Source: Ptychodera flava
Lineage: Eukaryota; Hemichordata; Enteropneusta; Ptychoderidae
Reading direction: 5' to 3'
DNA length: 64,000 nt
Assembly: GCF_041260155.1 (NCBI RefSeq)
Contig: NC_091939.1
Location: forward strand, 41,615,870-41,679,869
The notes under the pieces were generated by a model. The model did no database searches, had not been told where the DNA came from, and was given only the letters and a program-made list of their open reading frames with translations. A program made the position numbers and the translations under genes. This document shows, one piece after another, positions 34,201 to 46,090 of this stretch (its first letter is position 1; the number at the start of each line of letters is the position of its first letter).

Positions 34201-35316
34201 TAGTCCCCACTTGTAAAAGGAGTATTAGTCTTGATGGGGCAGGGAAATGTGGTCATTAAAAAGTATCGCTGGAGTGTATAAGTTCACATCTATGGGCACA
34301 TACGTTTATGTCATTTTTCCCAATTTATAACAGAGGCATGGCTAAGTTATGGTTCTAAATCGGGAAAAAAGATCAGACCTCTAGCTGTGTTGGCCAGCCA
34401 AGAAATACATATGTGCATAATAAATGAGGTACGAGATGTGAAATCTGAAGGTCTAATATCCTATCAAAATTGAAGCTTATAGAACTTGTGGTTACTGAGT
34501 TATGCATATATATGTATAATCAAGGTCTAAGGTCATCAAGGTCACATGACATTTTGTCAAAAAAATTGTATTGCAAAGTTATCCCTATATACCAAAAATC
34601 AGACCTCTAGCTCGATTGGCTTGCTCAAAATTAGATATGCGCATAATGAATGAGGTACAATATGTGGCGTCATAAGCTGTCCCATCATACCATACATGAA
34701 GGGTGTAGCACTTGTGGTTACTGAGCTATGGACAAATATATATTTTGAGGTCAAAGGTCATCGAGGTCACATGACATTTTGTCAAAAAAATTGTATTGCT
34801 AAGTTATCCCTATATACCAAAAATCAGACCTCTAGCTCTATTGGCTCGCTCAAAATTAGATATGTGCATAATTAATGAGGTACAATATTTGGCGTCATAA
34901 AGTGTCCCATCATACCATACATGAAGGGTGTGGTTACTGAGTTATGGACAAATATGTATATTTGAGGTCAAAGGTCACCGAGGTCACGTGACATTTTGTC
35001 AAAAAAATTGTATTGCTAAGTTATCCCTATATACCAAAAATCAGACCTCTAGCTCGATTGGCTTGCTCAAAATTAGATATGTGCATAATTAATGAGGTAC
35101 AATATGTGGCGTCATAAGCTGTCCCATCATACCATATATGAAGGGTGTAGCACTTGTGGTTACTGAGTTATGGACAAATATATATATTTGAGGTCAAAGG
35201 TCACCAAGGTCACGTGACATTTTGTCAAAATATCTGAGATATCTGCGTGAACGGATGGACTCACGGACGGACATGACCCAATCTATAAGCCCCCTGGACT
35301 TCATCCATGGGGACTA
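34201..35316. mobile_element. 1.12-kb TA-flanked repeat element with four internal tandem units
   Basis: The ends TAGTCCCCAC and TGGGGACTA are inverted. Inside are four diverged 220-230-bp units (TAAGTTATCCCTATATACCA, CAGACCTCTAGCTCGATTGG, GAGGTCAAAGGTCA). The right end is the ACATGACC...TATAAG...GGGGACTA module also seen at 35640 and 53055. It has no ORF and lies within an intron of the DUF7869-like gene. Confidence 0.75.
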
Positions 35317-35384
35317 AAAACTGTGTCACTGCATCCTTTTTGCAATATGAATACGATGAGAAACTAAATTTTTATTTTTCTTGG

Positions 35385-35515
35385 CCTTATACATGGGAGT
35401 CTATGGACTGCCTTATACATGGGAGTCTATGGACTGCCTTATACATGGGAGTCTATGGACTGCCTTATACATGGGAGTCTATGGAGACTGCCTTATACAT
35501 AGGAGTCTATGGAGG
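35385..35515 (+). repeat. 26-bp minisatellite, five units
   Basis: Five head-to-tail copies of CCTTATACATGGGAGTCTAT plus GGACTG lie here; the fourth unit has an extra GA. The units are near identical, so the array is recent. Confidence 0.95.
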
Positions 35516-35639
35516 TGAAACCTAAAAAGTCCTCTAACACGGCCAAATTTGATCGCATTGTGAAACAAATCGACGTGCATCTGTATGGGGTAGGGTACTA
35601 TCCTTGTGCAAAGTTTGAAAGAAATTGACCTGGGCATGT

Positions 35640-35742
35640 CTGAGATATCTGCGTGAACGGACGGACGGACGCACGGACGCACGCACGGACGGACATGACC
35701 AAACCTATAAGTCCCCCCGGACGGTGTCCGTGGGGACTAATT
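35640..35742 (+). repeat. Terminal module of the GTGGGGACTA repeat family
   Basis: CTGAGATATCTGCGTGAACG, a (GGAC)-rich stretch, ACATGACCAAACCTATAAGT and GTCCGTGGGGACTA are present. It is the same module as the right end of the 34201-35316 element and the copy at 53055-53152. Confidence 0.8.
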
Positions 35743-38700
35743 ACTGAATTTACCTATGACTGGCATGTTTTTAAATATCATATGTGTTTCATCCATTACA
35801 GGTGAAACCCAGCTGCCTCACCCTCCATCTCAGGCACCCCAGGAAGAAATTATTTAGCAGGTATGTAACAAATAACATTTGTTCAATTTAACTTTCCCTT
35901 ATTTACAGCCTTTGAAAATAGCTGTGGATGTGAATGGGATTGCCTGAGTTTACGTCTTTCACAGGAAGACTTTGTTGTGGCACAACATTTATTTGAGAAA
36001 ATTGGAAAGAGAGGAGCTCAGGTACAGCACATTTTAGATTATCTCATATCGAATACAGCATCTGATGGGAAAACTGTATTCATAGTCAGAGGTGTGGAGG
36101 TGTGCAAGTCAGCCTGGTTAGCTGCTCATAATATCCCGAAGGCACTATTTACTGCTGCTCAGAAAGCCCATAGGGATGGCATTATTGTAGCGGTACCCTT
36201 TCTGAAAACTCTGGATGAAAATCGACAGTTGAAACTCGATCTGCTCTGGCATGGATGAGAGCATACTTCACCAAAATTGGGGATAAATGCCAGATATTCA
36301 GCGCATTCATCTCCCATCATTTCTGACCAAAGTAGCAGTTTATTCAACCTATTTTTCTTCTGAAGTTAATAGGGCAACCAAGCAAGATACACAACACAAA
36401 GTAGTTTGTTGTTCTCAGTTTCTACGATTATGGAATGAGCATTTCAATCATGTAAAGATTCCACCAGTAAGTAACATTCACAGGTTAATATTCAGTCGAA
36501 TTGCTGACTAAATGAAGGCATTTGATCACTGGTTGATAAAATATGCTGGATGATAATACAATTCTCTTTTATGTGTATATTGTCTATCTTCATCATCATC
36601 AAGAACTTTTAACTATCACAAATATGGAAAAGGGGTCAGAAATTTCCATGCCATTCAGAACTGTACCACTAATTCTTTGACTTTGCTGTCCACCATAAGA
36701 AAATCATAAACGTTTCTTTTTACAGCCTTATTCTCAATGACAGAAAATTGTCAGGTTTTGATAACCACCAAGTAAATATTTTCTCTGTGACATCTTTCAA
36801 TAGGAAAATCGCTTCACTAAGTGTGATGTCTGTGTCGCATTAAAAGAAGAAAAAGCAAGCACTATGGATCCAGAAGTTAAGAGTCTTATTGACAGACTAA
36901 TGGAGGAACACAATACCGTGAACATGTGAGTATTCTGAAGACATTTGATAAGACTTACTTAATTATTTAGTTTATTTGGAAATGGATGTAAGCCTCCTGG
37001 AGAACATTTGCAAATTGGCAGGAAATATCAGAAGGTGATTGTTTAAATCAAATATATCCAGTCATTAAAATAGAGCATAATCACCCTTCCAGAACACATC
37101 TGAGCCATAAAAATGTACTGGGTACGTATGTACTAGAATTTGAGAATTTGTGCAACTTTATGAAACAGCTAACACTGTACTGAGATTTTCAAAGAGTGTG
37201 TCACGTAAAAGGTATTTATCACCTTGTGTTAATTATTTCACTGTAAAGGCACTAAAGCTACATGTACTCAATAATTTTAACCCTAGCAATGCCTTTAGTC
37301 AATCAGATGACTGAATACAGACGGACCATAATCTGTAATCATTCTTTAATGTGTCACATTTCAGAGCTGAACGCCAGACTTATTTTGATCATCGAGAGCT
37401 AGCCATAGGCCAACCTGATAAATATCTCAGTGTTATTGTCGATGGAATGGACCAAATAAGCTATGCATCCCAAGATTGGCCCAGACTAGAAAATCAACAA
37501 GTGGGTTATGGTCACTCCGAACCCACCTGACTGGTACACTAGTACATGGGAGACATGCCATTGGATACTTTGATCTTATGCAATACCCCCATGACAGTAA
37601 TTTGACAATGAATATTGTCCTACGCATCCTGCAGGAGTTGGACCAGATTCCAGACACTGGATTTTTCCAGTTTGACAACTGTTTTCGAGAAAACAAGAAT
37701 AAGTTTGTTTTCTCTTTCTTTGGCTACTTAGTTGAGGAAGGCGTTTTCAATGAGGTAAGCTTATTTAACAGCTTTTCATTTTTAATGAATCTCATTGAGG
37801 CAAGCTAGCTAGCAAAACTATAGGTTGAACTTCAATGACTTCAATAATTCTGTCCAATCACATCTGACTGCTATTTTCAGACTTGCAGCAATATGAGTTG
37901 TCACAGTGACAGTGTTTAGTGTGTTTTTCCAAAATGGACAGCTTTCAAATAAAAAAGTTTTGAAATATTTAGATTTCTGTATTTTCCAAATATCCACAAT
38001 GGTAATCAAACTGCACGTACATTAAAAAATATACCTACTTTTCTAATGAACTTTGTATGTTAAAAAATATATCTACTTTTCTAATGAACTTTATCTTTCC
38101 TTTTTTCTTTTCAGGTGTATGTAATTTTCTCATGAGAGGCCACACTCACGAAGGTACGTACTGTAGCACTTTATTTTAGATATCCTTGAAATTGAACTAA
38201 TCTCACTTTGACTTGAAGAGTCTGTCAGAGAAGTTTCATTTAATTTTGCATGTCACCAGTAATCTAAATATCAGTGCTCGTTTTTGACATATAAAAACTA
38301 CACTATTTAGGGCATAATTTGGTTGTTTTGAATTTCTGTCTGTAATCATTTTGAGGTACCATACAGGCTTTTGACAGTAAATTGTGCTAGGTTGACATAA
38401 AATACATGGTTTCTTTCAATGGTTCTTCAGAAAATAATCCAGGGTCAGTTATAGTTGTAATGCTCTGTATTTTATCAGAATGGTCCCCACTTAAACTTTA
38501 ATATAGAAACAAAATTAATTTCCTTTGTTTTCTTTCCAAATTAGACATTGACCAAGTATTCAGCGTCATTGCCAATAATATCAGTGGCAAGAATGTTGTA
38601 ACTGTGGATGGTAAGTTATTAGTATTCTTAATTTTACACTACAGATAATTCATTAGTGCAGTATTTTTATGGGTAAACATTTCATCATGATGACAAAAGG

Positions 38701-40639
38701 AGAAAAGGGTTGGAAATATCTGATACCTCAAAATAACCGAGTGCATTTTGACAACTTTTTTTTACCAGTTAACAGTTTTGGTTCATTTCAAAAGACAACA
38801 ATGTAATGTGCCAGCTGGTGGATGCAATTATATTTTTCCAGAAGACACATTTTTGTGATTGCCACGAGTAAAAGGTTTTTCAAATTTCTGACACCTTTAA
38901 ATTATAACCATAATTAACTTGAATGTGACATTGCATTTAATGAGAAAGGTGTTGGAAATCTTGAAAATCAGTTTACACTGTATATACTAGAGGGTGTATT
39001 CCAACAAGAACTAAGTATGTGATTACACCACAGATTGTAAACAATGAATTTTCTATTTTACAATTTTAGAGTTGCTTGATATTGTACTTGGAATCTTGAA
39101 GTCAGGCTATTCTAGAAGTAGTTCAAGTGTGCACGTACTAGACAGAATGTTTGACATTCGTGACTGGATTAACCTGTAGCTGCTTATCTACACAACCACT
39201 CTGTACCACATGCATTTAAAATCTCAAAGGATGAGACTGGATGTGCCAAACTTCAGTATAAGATATGGAGCACAGATACTGAAAGGATTCCAACTGATGG
39301 GTCTCTTAAACTTCTAAAGGTGGGTTGATCTTTTAAAGGAACAGTACTTGTAACCCAATATTCTGTCTTGATTTGTCCACATATAAATTTTTGTTCAACT
39401 CATGTTAATGCAGACTAATGAATTATAGTCAGGAATTTTACTATAAAAAGTCACAAAGCATATTTCACTTGAGCTAACATTATAGAAAGCAGAATTTCAA
39501 TGGAGTAAAATTAAGTGAATTTGATGTTCGCAGATTATATCATGCCCACGTACTCAGAGTGATTCAGTTTAATGATGATTTTTTGTTGACTTTTGATGTG
39601 TGAGAAATGATTTGCCACTAGTGAAGTTCTTGTTATTCACCATAGAATACAGTTGTAATGTGACACAAGTACCATGTTCACTGATTTCTAGAACACAGTA
39701 ATTTGCCTGAAATGTAGCATTCACATAGTACCTATGAATCTTGGCTATTCTTCATGATTGTAACCCTAAATCAATTGTTTGATAGGCCAAGCCACTATGA
39801 ATTCCTGGTATGGTAGTGCCATCTGATGTTAAGATGAATGTGAACAAAATACTGGAAGACATTCCAAAGCTTATCAACAGCAGCACTGTCAGAGTTGTCA
39901 CAGAAGAACAGAAGAATTGGTGGGAAGACTTTCTCAGTTCAACCTTGCCACAGTACTTAGCAGAACAACAACAGGCTGAATGGCCTCTACAAGAAATTAT
40001 TCATAAGAAGTTGAGAAGAAACATGGAAACCTTTGCCCGGCCTCCACTTTCAGAGGATCTCCTCAATCTTCACCGGAGAACACTTCATTTAGATGGTTCA
40101 AATAAGGTAAATGTAAAATGAAGCTCCTAATGTTATGAGATTCACATGCAAGTGCAATTCAATCTCTAATGATAAACAATGCATTATTTGTCAGTTGTAA
40201 TATTAGTTGTTATTCTGGCATGGACATTTACAGGTTTATACAGGAGCTCGTCCTTCCTCATCACAAGCAGTAGAAACTGTTAGGACACCAGGGGATGTCT
40301 CTTTTGCTGTGGGTCAGATGGCAGCTGCTGCCCTAGAACATTGGAAGAGGTTCCATTAATAGGGAGGTAATGGTGATTGATGATTTATCAGTCACACTTC
40401 ATTGGTGGCATGGCGGCTGGACCACTAAATGGAAACCACTCTCAAAACGTGTAGGAAGGCGTTCTGAGCCATGGCTTGAGAAAGTTCCAAGGGAGAAGAT
40501 TCTTTTGACGGATTTAAATTCACCAAGCATAACCATCTCAAATGTAATATTAAGGACCAGCTAAAAGAACTGTATGGTGTGTGAATTTGCCATATACTAG
40601 TATATGATGAAGTTTCAAAGTTGAAGTAGGAAATATAAA

Positions 40640-40790
40640 ATGTGGACATACAACTGACACTTGATGTTTACAATTCCATCATTATGGCCATTCATATATA
40701 ATAAGTATTGGAAATTTTTGTTCTCTTTTTATAGCAAATAGCTTTCTCATTGCTATTTTATACTTAGTAGTTTTACAGTTGAATTGCCAA
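40640..40790 (+). repeat. About 150-bp dispersed repeat, copy 1
   Basis: AAAATGTGGACATACAACTG, CATCATTATGGCCATT, a TATTGGAAATT segment and TTCTCATTGCTATTTTA recur in the same orientation at about 47000-47105, 47940-48062 and 48090-48240. Confidence 0.7.
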
Positions 40791-40819
40791 AAATCTGGAC
40801 ACGCAACTGCGCGGCGAAG

Positions 40820-41146
40820 TAAGTTAAGGCATGGGTACAGGGTTAAAATGACATATTTTGACCAATAACATATTTCTTGAAAAAATAAAACTCAGATGAA
40901 AGCCAAAATTTGGTATAAACTTTGAGTGCTGCAATACTTAATTTTGGTGTTGAAAAAATTTGCACATGACCAATCATAAAATCACACAACTGCGCAAGTA
41001 AGTTATGGCATGGGTACAGGATAAAATGGCTTCTTTTGACCAATATCATTTCTTGAAAAAATAAAACTCAGATGAAAGCCAAAATTTGGTACAAACTTTA
41101 AGTGCTGCAATACTTAATTTTGGTGTTGAAAAAATTTGCATATGAC
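40820..41146 (+). repeat. Tandem duplication, unit about 170 bp, interrupted by a hAT
   Basis: Two units share GCATGGGTACAGG, AACTCAGATGAAAGCCAAAA and TTTTGGTGTTGAAAAAATTT. The second unit is cut at CATATGAC by the hAT at 41147. A related sequence lies in reverse orientation at 46790-46985. Confidence 0.85.
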
Positions 41147-41720
41147 CAGTGTGTGAAATTAACTTGAAATGCATGCTGGTTCGTAGGACCAATAGCAATG
41201 GGAATCTGCTGGTCCTTCTTGATGTATGTTGGTCCCACAAAAAACTAACAAAAACCTTCAAAATGTATTTCCAATGGAAATAGCTGATAAGATGGTACAT
41301 TATTAGTCTCTCCTACTCTGGTGTTGTATATAATATTGATACAAATAAATGAACAAAAATATATTTTCAAATTTTAATATTTTTTTTGCTCCGTAATATA
41401 TGCCATGACTAGAGGTGTAGGTATCACCCAGTACCAGATCTCTACTAAGTCTTCATTCCAGATCTCTATTGGAAAAGGTTCATTCAAAAATTAACTTGGG
41501 GGGGGAAACTTCTTTCAGTTTTCATTCCAAATTTACATGAGAAAAATTTTTCATTTCAAATAAACATGGGGGAAAAAGGAAAACGTCTTTCAGTTTTCAT
41601 CTCAGATTTCCACTACATGGGAACAAGTCTTCAGTTTCCATTTACACCATCAGCTATTTCAAACAGATCATGAACATCATCATCCTCAGAGCAGCTAGAG
41701 TCTCCAACTCAAAGTCAGAT

Positions 41721-44700
41721 TCATACTGACTCTACATCACTGTCTTGATCAGCACACTCAGTAGCAACTGCATTTGCAGCATCTGCCTCCTTTTGCACAG
41801 TTTCCTGTTCCTGTGTAGATGTAGATACATTGACTGCCAAAGAATCTGTCAGCAGAGAATTCCTGCTTGCCTGAAAGGTAGGTCGGCGATGTCTCTGAGT
41901 AGATGAATTCCATAGGTGAATTGCTGGTATTGGATCAAATTCACTAATGTTTGGTGACTGCAGTTTAATCCTCATGATGTCTGTCAGGGTCGCACTGGAA
42001 AGTCTGTTCCTATAATCTGTCTTTGTCAACTTCATGATGGAGAAGCCACGTTCACACTCAGCGCTGCCTGCTGGTAGGCTGAGTACAAGATCGATCAAGT
42101 CAAGCACATTCGATGTCCTTAACCTATACTTGGCATTGATTTGAGGCCAGGTAATGCTGTAGATCTTCTCACTGAAATTTCAAGATGAATATACACAAAC
42201 TATTAGCTGCAACAAAATTAACTGATATGCTCTTAGCTACTTCCAGATCATTAAATTCTCTACATTTCAATACTTATAAAACTCTACATTTTCCACTTAC
42301 AATTTACAGACATATAGAAGTTAAAAACTGAGTTTTCAATATCTGCATGAATGAATAAACTTACTTATTATACAGCTGATGTTTTAACAAATCCCACTCT
42401 GGTAAGATGAGATTGCAGTCAACACCTTGACGAACCAACACATCCTTCCAGTGTTCTGTCATAATTGCCATTGCTTCATCTCCAAAATCTGTCAAAAATT
42501 GATAAAAATAAAATGAACTGATATTACTTTTCACATTTTATTGGAACACCTCAAGTTAAGGTATGTATTTCACATGTATACAGCCAAAGACCTGGCAGAA
42601 GATGTTTTATAAAATAAAAAAAACTAATTCTAATTATAAAACACAACATGCAGTGAGTATCTGAAAGGAAAGGTCTAGTGGACATAAATGTATTATACAT
42701 CTACAGATAAAAAAAAGAAAAGCAAAAAAAAAATGAAAGGTCAATGAAAATTTAAAAAAACCTGTAACGGAATAGAAACAAATACAATTATTTATATTTA
42801 TTTATTAATTCAATAACAAAACAGTAATTAAATGAAACTGTAAAATGTTTCTTTCAAACTGTAACTAGAAAAAATATGTTATCAAATGCAAATATCAAAG
42901 GGGCTAGACCTTCAGCTGTATCACCATCTGTTGGCCAAGATGCAAGATTAGCAATCTTTGTAGCTTGTAGTATGTCACCATTAATGTCTGTCAAGCGGTT
43001 TTCCAGGCATGTGACAAGGCGGCTAACAAGAACACTGCCAGGGTAGTTATATGATCCAGTGAGTGTCTCACCACAGTATGTGTCATGGCTAACTACTTCT
43101 GTCCAGCTAGGTCCAGGCCTAAGTAAATTGACATGCAACAGATAATATAAACTTCTAACCTTATTTCCTGTCTGAACAATAACTGTAACGTTTGAATGAT
43201 TTCTCTATCATTTTTGTTCTGTACATCAACTTTAGCTTTTTGTTCAAAAGCATGTTGAAATAACCAGTATTCGGCTTATCAACAAAGGGACGTGCATGCA
43301 TGTAAATTGCATTTATATTGTTGACAACTGAATTTTAGTCAGAACTAAAATTCCCTTGACAACAATAACAATTACAGTGTAGTCTAAAGTTTAATACTGG
43401 GATATTTAGAGAGTTGAACAAGAAACTGCAGTTGATGTACAGAATAAAATTACCAAAAAATACATCAAAGTTAGATTCACTGTTCCTATGAAATAAAACA
43501 CTGGTGGACAACATTTTCAACAAACAATCTAAATGCAGCATGTCATTGTTAGAAATATTAGTGTGTGATAACATACTGGTTACCCCATCTGACTATGATA
43601 GAATATTAATATTTGCATTACCTTACTGTCATCTTTTCAATGTCGTTAATGTTGCAAGGAGCTGCTCGTGACAGGTGTAGATACTGGAGTCTGTCTGCTG
43701 CAGCTGGAGTGAAAGTATTGACAAGGTTGTCAGGACATCATGTAGGAAATAAGCGTAGTACACCACAGATTTACTCCGTAATAATTTCAAAAGTGCCTTC
43801 ACTTTAGGACCATGTTTAGCATCATCTTTTTTCTGAGGAAAAAGAATAAAGGACATCATTGAAAATGGTTATCACACAAGGCAAACAGACTATAGACAAA
43901 CAACGGACAGACAGACAGACAAACAAACATGTACCCTATTTTTGTAGCAAAAATAACATTACAATTTAATCTGAGTACTTACTTGATTAAGGTGTAGAAC
44001 AACTGCACTGTAGCATTTCTGTAGATTCTGTATTGCTCTCAGAGTATGGGACAACCAGCGAGTACCTCCAACCCTCAATGGCATTACTGGCATGGAATCC
44101 AACTTTTCAAATGCTTCCTTCAGACCAGTTCGCTGCAATGGGCTTTTGTGGTAAAATTTATATAGTTCAGAAAGCAGAGTTATTAGACTATCATGTTGTT
44201 TACACTTGACTGCTTCTTTATAAGCCAGCTCCAGCCTGTGAACCAAGCACTTTATCATGACTATCGATGGGGACAAGTTTTCCTGTAATTTAGCGATGAC
44301 TCCACTCACTTTGCCAGTGTTGACAGAGGCGCCATCGGCAGCAAATCCAACCACTTTCCCCAGGGAGCTTGGTCCCATAACCTGTGACAAACTTTGTGTG
44401 CACGCTGTGAATATTCCGTCAGCATCAGCTTTCTTCACTGATTTCAAAGAACAGAAATATGTCTTTATATTACCATGATAGGCTGATCTGCAAAAGACGA
44501 TTTCATTTTCAGCAACTGAAACGTCAGTGGAACCGTCACTGATTATGGTGATGAACTTGTGATTTTGAATTTCATCGTGTATCTTTTTTTGTTCGACTTA
44601 TCGCAGAAATAAATTGTCTGCACGCCTTGTCGTTGCGGTACGTTTCTCCAACATCAACTCCTTTTTTTACGTCGAGTGAAGCCATCCAGACAAAGTCTTT

Positions 44701-45216
44701 TAATGGACGGTTATTCATACATATGGCATGGGCATTACGGAACAGATAGCAGAGTTTTGTGAAGACCGCACTGTTCATTTTTTGCAGTGTTACCTCAGCT
44801 GTGCTTTGCCCGGGTGGCGCATTGCGGTTCTTAGCATGTTCCACGGCGATTTTATGACCCTCCGACAGACTGTGTGAGGCTAAATTAGAGTGTCGAAAGT
44901 TGTTAGTGCCAACCACAAACGGACCCTTTGAATAAGTTGAGAAAGCAGACTTACAAGATGCGGCTACCTTGTGGGCAGAGAGATCGCCGTACGCTCGTCT
45001 GCACGGCATGCAGTACATCTTTGACTTATCAAATAACAACCAGTCGCGGAACTCATTCTGCCATGCAGGCTGAAAAGATCGCGGTTTTCGTCTTTCTCGA
45101 TCATATTCCCTTCGTGCCTGTTGCTTCTCCTTGTTCGTTTGTTTTTGTTTTTTCTTCTTGGGGCTCACATCCTTCCAATATGACATCAAATCAATCGATT
45201 CCAGCAATATTATCAT
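41721..45216 (-). CDS. hAT transposase, ZNF862/KIAA1586-like, about five exons
   Basis: The first piece (45216-43983) has a Lys-rich N-terminus, a TTF/BED-like zinc segment (MYCMPCRRAYGD ... H-KIAVEH), DGSTDVSVAEN (first catalytic-type Asp), GFAADGASVNTG, CLVHRLELAYKEA and GGTRWLSHTLRAIQN, and ends at GTAAGT. Next are 43832-43629, about 43110-42890 (RPGPSWTEVV), 42491-42366 (WKDVLVRQGVDCNL) and 42180-41721. The last has the hAT dimerisation motif LPAGSAECERGFSIMKLTKT and a Ser/Asp-rich tail. It cuts and rejoins DNA in the nucleus at its TIRs. An apparent frameshift lies in the A7 run at about 44584-44590 (ISRTKK to EQKKIHDEIQ), so this copy may be inactive. Exon 2 also runs to a stop before its donor. 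Exon edges are approximate. Confidence 0.8.
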
Positions 45217-45423
45217 TCAAGGCAAATAATTACCAGGTCCAATAAACAGTAAAAACAAACACACAAAGAAACATAAGATCACTGACAAAATCGGTAGTAC
45301 AATCTTGAACCACTATATAAGTGGTGGTACCAGGTGTCCGGAATGGGTAAGCGTACCCTGCTAGCATGCTACAACCCGTCAAGATTGAACTAGTGTGACA
45401 AAGTTATTGTACGGTAATTCAGC

Positions 45424-46090
45424 TATCTGCTAAATTACTGTTCTGAGTCAAAGTCGGGAATACTGTCTTTCATCATCTGAGTGACAGATTTGCCATATTT
45501 AGATATAAGATCTCCATATCTACCATAGAACTTCTTAAAAGATCTAACCAACCTACTTTGTGAAAATCCTTGTCTCACCAGCTTTAAGACTAATAAGCTG
45601 GTCTCTCTTGAAAATCTCCATATGAATCACAAGCTCTACAGTATCTCAGTATTGTGAAATGTACACACCATAAGCTGGACTCGACGGAATATTACTGGTC
45701 AAGTAGGGAAAGTTAATGATTTCAAAATTAAAATCATCCCTTTTTATCATACAACTTGGTGTGTATTGCATTGTGTCTAATTTCAATAAATAGATCAAGA
45801 TATGATGCTGAGTTCATGCTCTCCGTTGTTTCTTTAATTTCTAATTCATCTGGATATATGTGATGGAGGTAATTAGAAATTCCAGGATTGTTCAAACTGA
45901 TGAGATCATCAATATATCTATAGGTATTATTAAAGGACTTTGCAACTCTTTTAGATCCTGAACTATGAAGAGTCTGCATGAACTCAGCTTCCAAAAAACC
46001 CCACATATTGTAGGGCAATCCGCGACAGCCTTAGTCAGGTCGAGCACGTGGGACAGCAAACTTCCAAGACCTTTGACCTTTCTATCAAAC
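45424..46090 (-). mobile_element. Penelope-like element RT fragment
   Basis: On the minus strand this reads YRYIDDLISLNNPGISNYLH, PDELEIKETTESMNSASYLD and then, in an adjacent frame, FPYLTSNIPSSPAYGVYISQ. The YIDDL core followed by SLN-P and IPSxPAYGVYISQ is characteristic of Penelope-like and related reverse transcriptases. No GIY-YIG part is seen. It is a truncated, broken insertion inside the hAT. Confidence 0.75.

Larger units (their letters stand above)
33252..40575 (+). pseudogene. DUF7869-like multi-exon gene, DDE-like motifs, damaged
   Basis: Exon-like pieces with GT/AG borders lie at about 33530-33761 (acidic, Ser/Asp-rich), 35808-35866, 35909-36480, 36804-36925 (FTKCDVC, zinc-type), 37365-37754, 38115-38153, 38545-38610, 39070-39319, 39786-40106 and 40235-40575. 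Key motifs are ALAWMRAYFTKIGDK, IHLPSFLTKVAVY, YLSVIVDGMDQ, QYPHDSNLTMNIVL, FFQFDNCFRENKNKF, and GHTHE joined across a phased intron to DIDQVFS. Spaced DGMD, FDN-ENKN and HTHEDID resemble an RNase-H/DDE catalytic set. The C-terminus has HWWHGGWTTKWKP. Several frame changes (for example near 36240-36285, 37500 and 40360) and a stop in the second exon suggest a dead copy. The DUF name is from memory; transposase origin is inference. Confidence 0.6.

Noticed and set aside
35307-35525. Small protein with YMGVYGLPYTWES repeats
   Set aside because: It is a reading of the 26-bp minisatellite, whose unit is not a multiple of three, so frames rotate from unit to unit.
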